From the NCBI RefSeq assembly GCF_003415655.1, contig NZ_QRHC01000009.1, positions 1-64,000 of the forward strand: DNA of 64,000 nucleotides, read 5' to 3'. The translations under genes and the position numbers were made by a program. The DNA is from Vibrio maerlii (GTDB taxonomy: Bacteria > Pseudomonadota > Gammaproteobacteria > Enterobacterales > Vibrionaceae). Shown here in pieces: positions 25,269 to 34,697 of the stretch. The number at the start of each line of letters is the position of its first letter. Positions within the stretch are counted from its first letter, which is position 1. The notes beneath the pieces were generated by a model that ran no database searches, had not been told where the DNA came from, and was given only the letters and a program-made list of their open reading frames with translations.

Positions 25269-26065
25269 TATCGGATACGCTTTCTGATTTGTGTTGAAGT
25301 GAACTCTGCCATCATGACAATTGCGATGATGATCATTAGGATAGCTGCGGCCGCGCTGTATTCGTAACGGTCCATTGCGGTATTGAGCGTTGCCCCGATA
25401 CCACCCGCACCAACGATACCGATCACTGCAGATTCTCGGAAATTGATATCGAAGCGATACAAACAAAGACCAATGATTCTTGGCATAACTTGAGGTTGAA
25501 CTGCATAGTTCACTTGTTGTATCCAACTTGCTCCGGCAGCTTTCATCGCAGTGAGTGGGGCAGGGTCAAGCGCTTCAATCTCATCGGCAAACAGCTTAGC
25601 TAAAAAGCCTATGGTCGCGATGGTTAGTGTGACAAAGCCTGCGAACGTACCGAAACCAAATAATGCGACACATAAAATAGCAATAATAATTTCTTGGAGA
25701 CTGCGAGCGACAGCGACGAAACTTCGGCAGAAGTAATACACTGGCTTTGGTGCAAGGTTTTTCGCAGCACCTAGCCCAAATGGTATGGAGAGAAGGATGC
25801 CCGCAACTGTTGAAGTCATCGTCATGGTTAAACTCTCAACCAAGCCTTGAGAGATGTTGTTCCATCGCCCAGTAAAGTCAGGGCTCATAAAGGCAAGAAT
25901 AAAGGCTAACCCACGCTCTGACCCTTCGTAGATACGTGTCCAATTGATTTCAATTGATTGAGTCGCAGCGTACAAATAGATAGCTGCAATCAGCCAAATG
26001 CCGTTTCTTATCCATGTGTTATGGATAAGTGGTGGTTTTTTCCATGCTGTAGGGTAGTGAGTCAT
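25268..26065 (-). CDS. phnE: Phosphonate-type ABC importer, permease 1 (PhnE-like)
   Basis: A 265-residue permease, homologous to the next one but clearly diverged. It has about six membrane helices, an EAA-type loop (EIEALDPAPLTAMKAAGASWIQQVNYAVQPQ), and the PhnE signature YRFDINFRESAVIGIVGAGGIG. Its start overlaps the phnC stop by one base, and its stop overlaps the start of the second permease by one base, so the three genes are tightly coupled. Confidence 0.9.
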   Translation of the reverse strand: MTHYPTAWKKPPLIHNTWIRNGIWLIAAIYLYAATQSIEINWTRIYEGSERGLAFILAFMSPDFTGRWNNISQGLVESLTMTMTSTVAGILLSIPFGLGAAKNLAPKPVYYFCRSFVAVARSLQEIIIAILCVALFGFGTFAGFVTLTIATIGFLAKLFADEIEALDPAPLTAMKAAGASWIQQVNYAVQPQVMPRIIGLCLYRFDINFRESAVIGIVGAGGIGATLNTAMDRYEYSAAAAILMIIIAIVMMAEFTSTQIRKRIR

Positions 26066-26868
26066 TATGCAAACTCCAACTCTAACCCTGAAATTTGGTC
26101 TGCTTCGTTAGTCGTAGCATTCCAATCTTCTTCACCATAAATGGTGGTTAATGCGCATTCATCTAGTTCATTTGGAGTGCCATCAAATACGACTTCACCG
26201 GCTTTCAAACCTATAATTCGGTCTACAAATTGAGTTGCTAGGTTTACGTCATGGATATTGATGATTGCTGGGAGTTGATGCTCATAGCATACTTCCGTAA
26301 TCAATCTCATGATTTGGCGGGCAGTTTTAGGGTCTAGCGCGGCTGTCGGTTCGTCAATTAATAATAGAGATGGCTGCTGAGCTAGCGCACGAGCTATACC
26401 TACTCGTTGTCGTTGGCCACCAGATAAGGCATCGGCTCGTTTGTTTGCATGTTGATACAGCCCAACACGATCAAGTAACGCATAGGCATTTTGAATATCG
26501 TGCCCTTGGTATTTTCTCAGGAAACTACGCCAGAAAGGTACATATCCCAATCGCCCTGATAACACATTTTCCATCACGGTGAGACGCTCGATTAAGGCGT
26601 ATTCTTGGAAGATCATACCTATTTCGCGACGTGCCTGTTTTAATTGACTTTTAGGGAGCTGAGTTAGGTCAGTCTTTTTGAATAGTACTTCCCCTGATGT
26701 TGGTTCAGTCAGGCGATTGATGCATCGAATTAGGGTTGATTTACCAGCACCTGAAGGACCAATAAGTCCTACGACTTCACCTGATTGAATGGACAAATTG
26801 ACGTCTGTAAGCGCCTTATCTGTTTTGGAATAGTGCTTGGTTAAGCCTTTAAGTGTCAGCGTAGACAT
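26065..26868 (-). CDS. phnC: Phosphonate-type ABC importer, ATP-binding protein (PhnC)
   Basis: A 267-residue ABC ATPase. Walker A is GPSGAGKST, the Q-loop region is [19 protein letters not shown], the signature is [15 protein letters not shown], Walker B is [11 protein letters not shown], and the switch His is in INIHDVN. The sequence [11 protein letters not shown] after the Q-loop is characteristic of PhnC. A short ribosome site (ccaagg) precedes the start. It follows phnD after 93 bases containing a strong hairpin. Confidence 0.93.
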   Translation of the reverse strand: MSTLTLKGLTKHYSKTDKALTDVNLSIQSGEVVGLIGPSGAGKSTLIRCINRLTEPTSGEVLFKKTDLTQLPKSQLKQARREIGMIFQEYALIERLTVMENVLSGRLGYVPFWRSFLRKYQGHDIQNAYALLDRVGLYQHANKRADALSGGQRQRVGIARALAQQPSLLLIDEPTAALDPKTARQIMRLITEVCYEHQLPAIINIHDVNLATQFVDRIIGLKAGEVVFDGTPNELDECALTTIYGEEDWNATTNEADQISGLELEFA

Positions 26869-26902
26869 GTGATACCTTGGAAATGAGAAAGAGAATAAAA
26901 GC

Positions 26903-26929
26903 TAAGGAGTAACGATGAGTTACTCCTTA
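26903..26929 (-). other. Stem-loop between phnD and phnC
   Basis: The 11-base arms taaggagtaac (26903-26913) and gttactcctta (26919-26929) are perfect complements with a 5-base loop. On the minus strand the stem is followed by GCTTTTATT. Hairpins after binding-protein genes commonly protect the upstream message or partly terminate, so that more binding protein than transporter is made; that is the likely role here. Confidence 0.65.
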
Positions 26930-26961
26930 TTGAACGTAGAAAGTGTTTACCAATCAGTACA

Positions 26962-27900
26962 TTAGCTACACGAATAAGAAACGTTATTCGCAGTATCGAT
27001 TGTACGGATCACTTCCCAATGTTCTTGGTAGGTAATTGGAATGAATTGAGATTCACCGTTTCGCTCAAATTCTTCTTTAAGCTTCGTACCTTCCCAATCG
27101 AAGCTAAAGAACGCGTCTTTGATCTTATCTTGAAGTTCTGGATGCAGGTTGTGAGCAATACCGTAAGCCGTTGTTGGGAAAGTTTGCGATTTATAGATTG
27201 ATTGGATTGAATCTGCATTGACGACATCACGTGACAGCATGCGGTTCAACACTGAGTTAGCAACAGCGGCTGCATCATAATCTTTGTGCGCAACACCTAG
27301 GATTGAGTTGTCGTGTGCACCTGAAAACGCAGGTGTGAAATCCACATCTGGTTTGAGGCTGTATTCAGCGTCTAGGATCGCTGACGGGGCCTTGAAACCT
27401 GAGTTAGACGTTTGAGAAGTGAAAGCAAGTTGCTTCCCCTTTAGTTCTTCAACACTGTTAATACCTGACTCTGGGTGAGTGATGATTTCCATCTCGTAGC
27501 CAAACGAACCATCTTCCGCAGCCATGATTGTAAACGGATTGAATCCCGCACAGTTCACAGCAAGTGGAGTTGAACCTGTATTAAAACCGGCAATATGCAA
27601 TCGACCAGAACGCATAGCTTCAATTTGGGCTGCATTGTTTTGCACTGGGAAGAATCGAACGTTCTTACCTGTGGTCTCTTCCATGTGTGTTAGGAACTCG
27701 CTCCACACGTCTGCGTAAACCGCTGGGTCTTCAACAGGGGTATAAGCGAAGACTAGAGTTGATGGATCATTCCACTCAGACTCTGACGCCGGTAGATCGG
27801 CGACTAAGTTACCCGAGCGATCTTCATAGCGCGCATCCATAGCGACAGTGTTGAATGACATGATTAGCGCAGCTGCGACGGTAGATTTGATAAGTTTCAT
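26962..27900 (-). CDS. phnD: Phosphate/phosphite/phosphonate-binding protein (PhnD)
   Basis: A 312-residue periplasmic binding protein. The ATG at 27900 gives a clear signal peptide (MKLIKSTVAAALIMSFNTVAM); an in-frame ATG at 27912 adds four residues. PhnD-family features: LVFAYTPVEDPAVYADVW near the mature N-terminus, FFPVQNNAAQIEAMRSGRLHIAGFNTGS, LAFTSQTSNSGFKAPSAIL and FSGAHDNSILGVAHKDYDAAAVANSVL. The ligand could be a phosphonate, phosphite or phosphate; no phosphonate lyase, hydrolase or phosphite dehydrogenase lies in this window to decide. It is first in the operon, and a candidate PHO box lies upstream. Confidence 0.9.
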   Translation of the reverse strand: MKLIKSTVAAALIMSFNTVAMDARYEDRSGNLVADLPASESEWNDPSTLVFAYTPVEDPAVYADVWSEFLTHMEETTGKNVRFFPVQNNAAQIEAMRSGRLHIAGFNTGSTPLAVNCAGFNPFTIMAAEDGSFGYEMEIITHPESGINSVEELKGKQLAFTSQTSNSGFKAPSAILDAEYSLKPDVDFTPAFSGAHDNSILGVAHKDYDAAAVANSVLNRMLSRDVVNADSIQSIYKSQTFPTTAYGIAHNLHPELQDKIKDAFFSFDWEGTKLKEEFERNGESQFIPITYQEHWEVIRTIDTANNVSYSCS

Positions 27901-27975
27901 CTTGATACTCATTTAGATTTACTGAAAAGTTGCGCATAAATTAATGTTGTCATGTGACAGTTTGGCCCCATCAAG

Positions 27976-27993
27976 ATGACGGAAACAAGACAG
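27976..27993 (-). promoter_or_regulatory. Candidate PHO box upstream of phnD
   Basis: On the minus strand the sequence is CTGTCTTGTTTCCGTCAT, two 7-base repeats (CTGTCTT and CCGTCAT) spaced 11 bases apart. The PhoB box consensus repeat is CTGTCAT; 12 of 14 repeat positions match. It is about 75 bases before the phnD start, a good position for activation. Confidence 0.5.
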
Positions 27994-28045
27994 CAAGTAA
28001 CAGGATATTTCTTGTGGTACGGATTATTTGAGCTTGAAAACAAAA

Positions 28046-28077
28046 ACACCCTCGTGTTTCTAGAACAACGAGGGTGT
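28046..28077 (-). terminator. Terminator after the alanine/glycine symporter gene
   Basis: The 10-base arms acaccctcgt (28046-28055) and acgagggtgt (28068-28077) pair perfectly. On the minus strand the stem is followed by TTTTTG. It isolates the phn operon promoter from the symporter gene. Confidence 0.9.
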
Positions 28078-28102
28078 CATTTTTAGTGCTTACTAACGCT
28101 TG

Positions 28103-29473
28103 TTATTGAGTAGCCGTAGTTGCTAATTTGTCTGTACGAAACGAGTTAAAGAATGATTGTGTTTCTTGAGCAACGACTTGGCGAAGAGCAATCAAACCAA
28201 TCAGGTTGGGAATAGTCATTAGACCGTTAACGATATCGGCTATTACCCAAATGGTATCGAGTTGAAGGAACGCACCTGAAAGTACCAAACCAAGGAAAAC
28301 AATTTTGTACGGTAGGACTGCTTTAGTACCAAATAAAAATACGACGCAGCGTTCACCGTAATAGTTCCAACCAAGAATCGTGGTGAAAGCAAAGAAGATA
28401 AGACCAACAGATACCATGAGTGGACCTAGGGTTTCTGAATTTAATCCAGTCGCAAACGCTTGTGTTGTCATTGCTGCGCCAGCCAAGTCTCCTTGCCACG
28501 CTCCCGTTAAGATGAGCGTCAAGCCGGTCATGGTACAGATGATAATCGTGTCAAAAAAGGTGCCTGTCATTGAGATAAGACCTTGTTTTACACACGAGTC
28601 TGTTTTCGCAGCTGCAGCCGCCATTGGTGCGCTACCAAGACCTGATTCATTCGAGAACACACCACGAGCGATACCAGACTGAATCGCCAGCATGATGCTT
28701 GCACCCAAGAAACCACCTGTTGCTGCGGCTTGGCTAAATGCAGAAGTGATAACGAGTTGGATTGCGTCCAGTAGTTTGTCTGAATTTAGAACCAATACGC
28801 TCATACAAGCGATGATATAAAGCAGAGCCATGGTTGGTACGACTTTACCTGCCACTTTTGCGATTGATTGGATGCCGCCTAGTGTTACGAATGCAACCAG
28901 TATTGTTAGAACGATAGCGCTGGTAATGCGTGGAACGCCAAATGATAGCTCGGTTGCATCTAAGATGGCATTAACTTGCGGAAAGGTACCGATACCAAAG
29001 CAAGCAACACCAAGCGCAAAGACTGCGAACATGATAGCAAGTGCTTTAGAGCCCACACCGTATTGCAAGTAGTACATAGGTCCGCCAACCATTTGACCGT
29101 TAGCATCAGTCTTACGGTATTTAACGGCCAGCAAGCATTCAGCATACTTCGTGGCCATGCCAAATAACGCAGCAAGCCACATCCAAAATAGCGCACCAGG
29201 ACCACCAAGCTTGATGGCCGTAGCAACACCAACGATGTTACCTGTACCGATTGTTGCAGACAAAGCTGTACACAGCGCAGCGAACGAAGATACGTCTCCC
29301 GTGCCTGATTCAGACTTTTTAAAGATGAGTTTTAGCGCCGCTGGTAGATGGACAAACTGAATAAGCCCGAGGCGGAAAGTGAAATAGATACCAGTACCAA
29401 CAAGCAAAATAAGAAGCGGTGGACCCCAAACGAAGTTGTCGATAGTAACGAGAGTAGAATGTAAGTTTTGCAT
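28103..29473 (-). CDS. Alanine/glycine:sodium symporter (AGCS family)
   Basis: A 456-residue inner-membrane transporter of the AGCS family. The ATG at 29473 (MQNLHSTLVTIDNFVWGPPLL) has a strong ribosome site (aagggga). Family signatures: ALSATIGTGNIVGVATAI, GGPMYYLQYGVG and NESGLGSAPMAAAAAKT. About ten membrane helices are predicted. It imports alanine or glycine with sodium. The tandem glycine riboswitch immediately upstream argues strongly that glycine is a physiological substrate. The same riboswitch-symporter arrangement is the one studied in V. cholerae VC1422. Confidence 0.95.
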   Translation of the reverse strand: MQNLHSTLVTIDNFVWGPPLLILLVGTGIYFTFRLGLIQFVHLPAALKLIFKKSESGTGDVSSFAALCTALSATIGTGNIVGVATAIKLGGPGALFWMWLAALFGMATKYAECLLAVKYRKTDANGQMVGGPMYYLQYGVGSKALAIMFAVFALGVACFGIGTFPQVNAILDATELSFGVPRITSAIVLTILVAFVTLGGIQSIAKVAGKVVPTMALLYIIACMSVLVLNSDKLLDAIQLVITSAFSQAAATGGFLGASIMLAIQSGIARGVFSNESGLGSAPMAAAAAKTDSCVKQGLISMTGTFFDTIIICTMTGLTLILTGAWQGDLAGAAMTTQAFATGLNSETLGPLMVSVGLIFFAFTTILGWNYYGERCVVFLFGTKAVLPYKIVFLGLVLSGAFLQLDTIWVIADIVNGLMTIPNLIGLIALRQVVAQETQSFFNSFRTDKLATTATQ

Positions 29474-29577
29474 GATTCCCCTTAATAAATACTGCAATCA
29501 AGGAGAAGAGTGAAAGCGATCCAATAGGTCTATGACCCAAAGATCGATCTGAGATTTGTATTCAGGTTTTACTATTC

Positions 29578-29782
29578 ACTCCTCTGTCCTTTTGCCTGAG
29601 AGTTTGACCCACAACATGGTGCTGTGGGCTTGCTCCTTCGGCGGCCGCTTGCTACAAAAAGTAGTGCGACTCTCTCCAGAGGTTCCTCCAACTGCTGTCC
29701 TCACCAGAAACATCTGGCACCTGAAATAATTAATTCTTCGGTGGATTTCTCTCAATTGAGTAGAGAAATCTCTCTCCAACAG
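29578..29782 (-). promoter_or_regulatory. Tandem glycine riboswitch
   Basis: Read on the minus strand, two successive gcvT-type aptamers are present. The first runs from GTTGGAGAGAG near 29780 through CCGAAG and CAGGTGCC to GAGGACAGC near 29697. The second starts at CTCTGGAGAGAG near 29682, contains GCCGAAGGAGC, and ends CTCAGGCAAAAGGACAGAGG near 29578. Repetition of the GGAGAG, CCGAAG and AGGAC elements in order is diagnostic. It lies in the leader of the alanine/glycine symporter gene, with about 100 bases left for the expression platform. Confidence 0.96.
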
Positions 29783-29999
29783 TCTTCATCGGAACAATTA
29801 CACTTAAAGTGTGTAAAAGTTGGTCTATTCAACGGTGTTGTTGCGTAGACGTGTGAACTTTATCATGTTTTTTTAAAGCTTCAACTTGATATTCATCAAT
29901 TAGAAGAATTTAATTCACGAAAATTTGGCATTTCTAAGTGAGTTAACCGCGGCGAAAAATGGTATAACTATAAGATATTAGGGATGTTAGGAGTAAGAT

Positions 30000-30158
30000 A
30001 TGGTTAGGCTTATCGCGATTGGATTGCTTGTAGCAGTTGCTGTTTTACTTATTCGCTATCGAACCAACGAAAAAATTCAAAAAGGTGTCGTAATTGGCGT
30101 GGTTTCCGCATTTTTGCTTTATACCGCCTCACTTATGATCACTGAGCTTATGAGATGA
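30000..30158 (+). CDS. Small two-helix membrane protein, unknown function
   Basis: A 52-residue open frame (MVRLIAIGLLVAVAVLL...LMITELMR) missed by a length cut-off. It begins with ATG at 30000 and has a ribosome site (taggag, 8 bases upstream). Two hydrophobic helices (RLIAIGLLVAVAVLLI; GVVIGVVSAFLLYTASLMI) are linked by a basic loop (RYRTNEKIQKG), so it should be an inner-membrane hairpin with that loop in the cytoplasm. The next gene, a membrane-anchored coiled-coil protein, starts 19 bases later, so the two are likely an operon. Confidence 0.72.
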   Translation: MVRLIAIGLLVAVAVLLIRYRTNEKIQKGVVIGVVSAFLLYTASLMITELMR

Positions 30159-30177
30159 TGAAATTTGGAGTTATACG

Positions 30178-30909
30178 TTGAACTCACCTCAAGATAATGA
30201 TCAAGATGAAGTTGTTGTTGTAGAACAGCGAGACAAATTCACTCTAGCCTATATTGCCCTCGCTGCTGTAATTGGCTTAGCTGGTGGCGGTTTAATTGGA
30301 TCAACAATTACTGAGTCGAAATGGCAGAATCGTTATGAAGTGTTGGAGTCAAAGCTCAAGCAATCAAATCAGCAGCAAGAACAACTAACGGTTCAGGTTG
30401 AAGAGAAAGTAACGACGATTGAAGATCAAGTCGCATCGCGTGTGGAAGAAGCGCTCGAAAAAGAACGCGCGGAACATGAACTGCAACTCAAAGACGTGAA
30501 CAAACAAGTTACTGCTCTAGAGAAGGCCAATATTGATTTAGAACAGCGCATTGCTGAGCAGGACACTCAAATCATTCAAGCGTCTGCAGATAACGATAAG
30601 CTTGTCCAGCAAGCAGACATGCAGGCGAGTATGTTTGAGCGTTCAAGAGAGATCTTCCAGCGAGAATTTAAGATTAAATATGAGCTTGAGGCGCTGCGTA
30701 CTGAGCGAGACGAGTTGAGGCCAAAGATCAGCCAACTCAAAAAAGACTGTGATGTTTTTCTCTCTGGCAAATCTTGGGACGCGAAAACCGATGCGTGTGA
30801 TAAGCAAGATGAAGCGCAGTCACGTATCACACATATTGATCAGATGATTCAGGTTCATTTGTTAGACCTTAAACAGATTGAGCAACTTGCCGAAGATATC
30901 GGTATGTAA
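30178..30909 (+). CDS. Membrane-anchored coiled-coil protein, unknown function
   Basis: A 243-residue protein starting with TTG at 30178, with ggag 7 bases upstream; no ATG in the N-terminal part offers an alternative. A short acidic N-terminus precedes one membrane helix (FTLAYIALAAVIGLAGGGLIGSTI). The rest is a long coiled coil (about 50-165) and a C-terminal helical part with two Cys residues (KKDCDVFL; TDACDKQ) that might pair. By topology the coiled coil probably faces the periplasm. Function unknown. It is preceded by the small two-helix protein gene and followed by a strong bidirectional terminator. Confidence 0.8.
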   Translation: MNSPQDNDQDEVVVVEQRDKFTLAYIALAAVIGLAGGGLIGSTITESKWQNRYEVLESKLKQSNQQQEQLTVQVEEKVTTIEDQVASRVEEALEKERAEHELQLKDVNKQVTALEKANIDLEQRIAEQDTQIIQASADNDKLVQQADMQASMFERSREIFQREFKIKYELEALRTERDELRPKISQLKKDCDVFLSGKSWDAKTDACDKQDEAQSRITHIDQMIQVHLLDLKQIEQLAEDIGM

Positions 30910-30923
30910 TGATTAACCAATAA

Positions 30924-30961
30924 AACGAAAGACGGACGCTGTATAGCGTCCGTCTTTCGTT
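30924..30961. terminator. Strong bidirectional terminator
   Basis: The 17-base arms aacgaaagacggacgct (30924-30940) and agcgtccgtctttcgtt (30945-30961) are perfect complements with a 4-base loop. It lies between the convergent coiled-coil protein and YbjL genes. T-runs are short on both sides, but the stem is very stable. Confidence 0.85.
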
Positions 30962-30972
30962 GAGAATGGTCT

Positions 30973-32655
30973 TTAACTTAATATGATGATGATGGTGCCG
31001 GCAAGCGTCATCAAGATATTGGCGATGGCGTAGGTACCTGCATAGCCCAATGCAGGGATCGTTGAGCGAGCGTATTCGTTGACGATGTCCATCGCAGGAG
31101 CACAGGTTCTCGCACCAATGATGGCACCGAATAGCAGTGCTCGGTTCATTTTTAAGATATAAGCACCAACAAAATAAGCGATGAATACTGGAACCACACT
31201 GACAAAGAATGCGAGCCCGATAACTTGTAAACCGGTTTGAGTTAGGTGTTCAAAAATCTTACCACCTGCGCTTAACCCGATACCGACCATAAAGAACATC
31301 AAACCAAGGTCCTTGACCATGTTTAAGGCGCCCTGCGGTACGTAGCCGAAAGTAGGGTGGTTAGCTCGCAAAAAGCCTAGCATGATTCCTGAAAGCAGTA
31401 AGCCCACCGCATTACCCAAGCCAAACGACACTTGACCGAAAGTCATGGTAATCAGACCTAACACGATACCTATGATGAAGAAGCTACAGAATGCCAACAA
31501 ATCCGCCATTTGGCTGTGGATTGAGATAAAACCGATTTTCTCCGCTAGACCGTGCACACGGCTTTTCTCACCACTGATTTGCAATACGTCACCTTTGGCT
31601 AGAACGATGTCGAGATCCATAGGCATTTCGATCTGTGCACGTACTACGCGGTTAAGGAAACAACCAAATTCAGAGAGATTTAAATCTGATAGGCGTTTAC
31701 CGGCAATAGCATCACTCTTAACAACGATTTCTTCTTCAACAATGCGCAAATCCAGAAGATTTCGGTCAAATACTTCTTTACCGTTACGGAAGCTAGGGTC
31801 AAGACGAGCGTGGCTATCTGGGAAACCAACGAGTGCAATTTCATCACCCTCCTGCAAAATCGCATCACCATCAGGGTGCGCCAAAATACCGTTACGTCGG
31901 ATTCGTTCGATGTAACAACCCGTTTGGCGGTAGATGCCCAACTCGCGAAGGTTCTTGCCATCTGTCCAATCAATCAGTTCTTGTCCTACACGGTAGGCAC
32001 GAATGATGGGTAAGTATACTTTACGCTGTGATTTGCTACCCAAGCCTCGTTCTTGAGCAATCTGCTCTGCAAGGTCGTGAAGGCTTTGTTTTTGTAGCTT
32101 TGGTAGTAACTTAGCGAATACGATCATGCTGATTAAGCCAATCAGATACGCCATTGCGTAACCAACCGAGAGGTCTTCTAGTACAAGTGACAAGTCAGCA
32201 TTGCGAGGTAGTGTTGATAGTCCAGATAGCAACGCATCTTGAGCACCGACAAGAACCGGTGTTGATGTCAGTGCTCCGGCCATCATACCTGCAGATAACC
32301 CTAAATTAAGTCCAAACCAATGACTACCGAAGTAGCTGAAAGCTAGAGCGGTACTCAGTACCACGAGAGCCAAAATAAAGTAGTGCTTACCATCTCGAAA
32401 GAAGATACCAAAGAAATTCGGGCCAGCTTCAATACCGACACAATAGATGAACAGCATGAAGCCGATGGTGAGCGCTTCTGCGTTAAAAGTAAAACCAAGG
32501 TGGCCCATGACAAGGGCGGTGATAAGAACACCAATTGAGTTACCGAGTTGCATACTACCAAAGCGCAGTTTGCCGATAGTCAAGCCAATAGCTAAGACGA
32601 AGAAAATTAAGAGAATAGGGTTTTGTTCTAACAGTAAAACGACATCAATGTTCAC
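30973..32655 (-). CDS. ybjL: YbjL/AspT-family transporter with RCK_C domains
   Basis: A 560-residue inner-membrane protein of the aspartate:alanine antiporter (AspT/YidE/YbjL) family. Two membrane blocks of the AspT duplication type (1-190 and 380-560) flank two cytoplasmic RCK_C (TrkA_C) domains (about 205-375; motifs [17 protein letters not shown] and [16 protein letters not shown]). The block motifs [17 protein letters not shown] and [16 protein letters not shown] are the repeated halves. E. coli ybjL lies near grxA, and the same neighbourhood is found here. The substrate is unproven. Confidence 0.9.
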   Translation of the reverse strand: MNIDVVLLLEQNPILLIFFVLAIGLTIGKLRFGSMQLGNSIGVLITALVMGHLGFTFNAEALTIGFMLFIYCVGIEAGPNFFGIFFRDGKHYFILALVVLSTALAFSYFGSHWFGLNLGLSAGMMAGALTSTPVLVGAQDALLSGLSTLPRNADLSLVLEDLSVGYAMAYLIGLISMIVFAKLLPKLQKQSLHDLAEQIAQERGLGSKSQRKVYLPIIRAYRVGQELIDWTDGKNLRELGIYRQTGCYIERIRRNGILAHPDGDAILQEGDEIALVGFPDSHARLDPSFRNGKEVFDRNLLDLRIVEEEIVVKSDAIAGKRLSDLNLSEFGCFLNRVVRAQIEMPMDLDIVLAKGDVLQISGEKSRVHGLAEKIGFISIHSQMADLLAFCSFFIIGIVLGLITMTFGQVSFGLGNAVGLLLSGIMLGFLRANHPTFGYVPQGALNMVKDLGLMFFMVGIGLSAGGKIFEHLTQTGLQVIGLAFFVSVVPVFIAYFVGAYILKMNRALLFGAIIGARTCAPAMDIVNEYARSTIPALGYAGTYAIANILMTLAGTIIIILS

Positions 32656-32800
32656 AGCGTGCTCTGTTTTTGGAGTGTCAAGTGTAATGGTGCAAAAGTG
32701 TGTGGATTGTAACTAAATATAGTCGAAAGAGAAGTGAATTTTTTATAATTTAATCATTACTTTTTATAAGGTTTAGATGAGCTTATCTTAAGGTAAAAAA

Positions 32801-32822
32801 AAGCTCGCGATTAAGCGAGCTT
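32801..32822 (-). terminator. Terminator after grxA
   Basis: The arms aagctcgc (32801-32808) and gcgagctt (32815-32822) pair perfectly. On the minus strand the stem is followed by eight T residues. It lies 25 bases after the grxA stop. Confidence 0.9.
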
Positions 32823-32846
32823 GGACAATCGAGAATACGCCAAATA

Positions 32847-33110
32847 TTAGTCGAAAAGACCTAGGTTTTCTTTCGCGTATGCTTCAAATTCAGTACAACC
32901 ACCGATGTGCTCTTGGTCGATGAAGATTTGTGGAACCGTTTCTACTGGTTTACCAACCGTCTTCTCAAGATCAGCTTTGCTGATGCCTTCAGCGTGGATG
33001 TCTACGTAACGGAAGTTAAAATCGTCGCGCTTCTCTTTTAGTGTTTCTGCGTGCTCTTTTGCACGAACACAGAAAGGACAACCTGGGCGACCAAAGATAA
33101 CTACAAACAT
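32847..33110 (-). CDS. grxA: Glutaredoxin 1
   Basis: An 87-residue glutaredoxin of the GrxA group, a glutathione-dependent disulfide reductase that supplies ribonucleotide reductase. The active site is CPFC in FGRPGCPFCVRAKEHA, with the cis-Pro segment TVPQIFIDQEHIGGCTEFEAY binding glutathione. I start at the ATG at 33110, 8 bases after aggagaa; the frame extends to 33140 without family similarity. In E. coli grxA is induced by OxyR; no OxyR site could be called by eye here. Confidence 0.95.
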   Translation of the reverse strand: MFVVIFGRPGCPFCVRAKEHAETLKEKRDDFNFRYVDIHAEGISKADLEKTVGKPVETVPQIFIDQEHIGGCTEFEAYAKENLGLFD

Positions 33111-33439
33111 TCTAATTTCTCCTAATTTATCGTAGAGCACTGAACTATTTAGTGTGTGCTCTTACTTTGTTGCTACCCACTATGCCTTATCATGTGATGA
33201 AAATAAAGATGGAATTACCTTTTAGGCTGATAGGTTTTTCCTATCAAACCTTTAACTGAATAAAACCTAATCGTTTTTCTCAGGCTTGAGGGAAACTTGT
33301 TCAAAGACAATACTATATGTGATGACTCTCTAATAATTCCCGCGCGAGTAAAGCCTATGTTGCATAAGTTGTACTAGGTCAAACACTAAACTCGTAGAAA
33401 AGAGCAAGCTATAAGCAGTTGATTAAGAAAGGATGCGAT
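33111..33439. other. Divergent intergenic region, grxA / iron-type ADH
   Basis: A 329-base spacer holding the promoters of two divergent genes. A small hairpin, gatagg (33229-33234) with cctatc (33240-33245), is visible. The grxA ribosome site is at its left end, and aaagga at the right end serves the dehydrogenase gene. No small open frame with a start signal, and no clear operator, was seen. Confidence 0.6.
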
Positions 33440-34666
33440 ATGTTTCAGTTCATGACATCTGCACGAATCATTTTTGGAGAGGGCGCGCTAAACTCTTCTT
33501 TATCAGTCCTAAATCAGTTTGGATACAGTGTATTACTGGTTTCAGGGAAAGATTCCGAACGTGCAAAACCCATTCTCAATTATCTCCACAGTCAGTCAAT
33601 GCGATATCAGCATGTCGCGATTGGTGGTGAGCCCAATATCACCATGGTAGAAGAAGCTGCAGTTATAGCTCGCAAATTCAAGCCAGATATGGTGGTCGCG
33701 ATCGGTGGCGGTAGCGTGCTTGATATGGGCAAGGCGCTTGCTGCTGTCATCCCAAACCAAGGTAGTTTGTATGACTATGTTGAAGTGGTTGGGCGTAATG
33801 TACCATTGAAAACTAAACCTGTACCTTGTATCGCGATTCCTACCACGGCCAGCACCGGTGCCGAAGTAACAAAAAATGCAGTGCTAAAATCGGGTCAAGA
33901 CAAGGTGAAAGTGAGCTTGCGCAGCCCGGATATGCTGCCAGACGTTGCGATAGTCGATCCCACCTTAACTTATGGTACCAATCAATATCGATCTGGACGT
34001 GGTGCGATGGATGCCTTTACACATCTGATGGAAGCCTATGTGTGTGGAGACCCTAACCCAATTACCGACATGGTTTGTGAAGAGGGTTTACGTCGTATTG
34101 CCGCATCGATACTTCCTGCTTGTAAGCAAGATGATTATAAAGCGCGCGCAGACATTTCTTTCGCAGCGATGTTAGGCGGGATGGCGATCACCAATGCCAA
34201 ACTTGGCGCAGCACATGGTTTAGCATCAGCGCTGGGTGGCAAGATTAACGCTCCACACAGTGTTATCACTGCTCGTCTGGCGCCTTATGTCATGAATGAA
34301 AACATTCGTGCGGCAAGAGAAGCTGGAAGAAGCGATATTCTGAGTCGTTACAGAAAAATAGCGGTGTTACTTTCTGGAAAAGAGACGGCTGCTGAAAGTG
34401 ATTCGGTCGATTGGGTGAATAAAACACTCGACAAGTTGGCGTTACCGCGCCTCTCACAGTTTGGTGTATGTAAAACGGAGTTTGATGATGTCGCGAAAGA
34501 TGCAATGAAGTCTGTGGCGATAAAAGGAAACCCAATCCCGCTAACTGAAGAGCGCTTAACTCATATACTTGGACAAGTGTGTCAGTGTCACACAACGGAT
34601 GAGCAAGCCCACTCAGTCTCTGAAGCAAGAGTTGAAATTCGACATGATGAGGAAGAAGAAGCTTAG
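33440..34666 (+). CDS. Iron-containing (type III) alcohol dehydrogenase
   Basis: A 408-residue oxidoreductase of the iron-dependent alcohol dehydrogenase family. The NAD-binding GGGS motif (VAIGGGSVLDMGKALA) and PTTASTGAEVTKNAVL are present. Metal ligands are in GRGAMDAFTHLMEAYV (Asp, His), GAAHGLASALGG (His) and NAPHSVITA (His). I start at the ATG at 33440, after aaagga; the frame opens at 33419. The acidic C-terminal tail (RHDEEEEA) extends past the usual end of the fold. The substrate is unknown; it is not of the AdhE fusion type. It is a single-gene unit. Confidence 0.9.
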   Translation: MFQFMTSARIIFGEGALNSSLSVLNQFGYSVLLVSGKDSERAKPILNYLHSQSMRYQHVAIGGEPNITMVEEAAVIARKFKPDMVVAIGGGSVLDMGKALAAVIPNQGSLYDYVEVVGRNVPLKTKPVPCIAIPTTASTGAEVTKNAVLKSGQDKVKVSLRSPDMLPDVAIVDPTLTYGTNQYRSGRGAMDAFTHLMEAYVCGDPNPITDMVCEEGLRRIAASILPACKQDDYKARADISFAAMLGGMAITNAKLGAAHGLASALGGKINAPHSVITARLAPYVMNENIRAAREAGRSDILSRYRKIAVLLSGKETAAESDSVDWVNKTLDKLALPRLSQFGVCKTEFDDVAKDAMKSVAIKGNPIPLTEERLTHILGQVCQCHTTDEQAHSVSEARVEIRHDEEEEA

Positions 34667-34697
34667 TTATCTCTTAATTCTGTAATACAAATACAAC

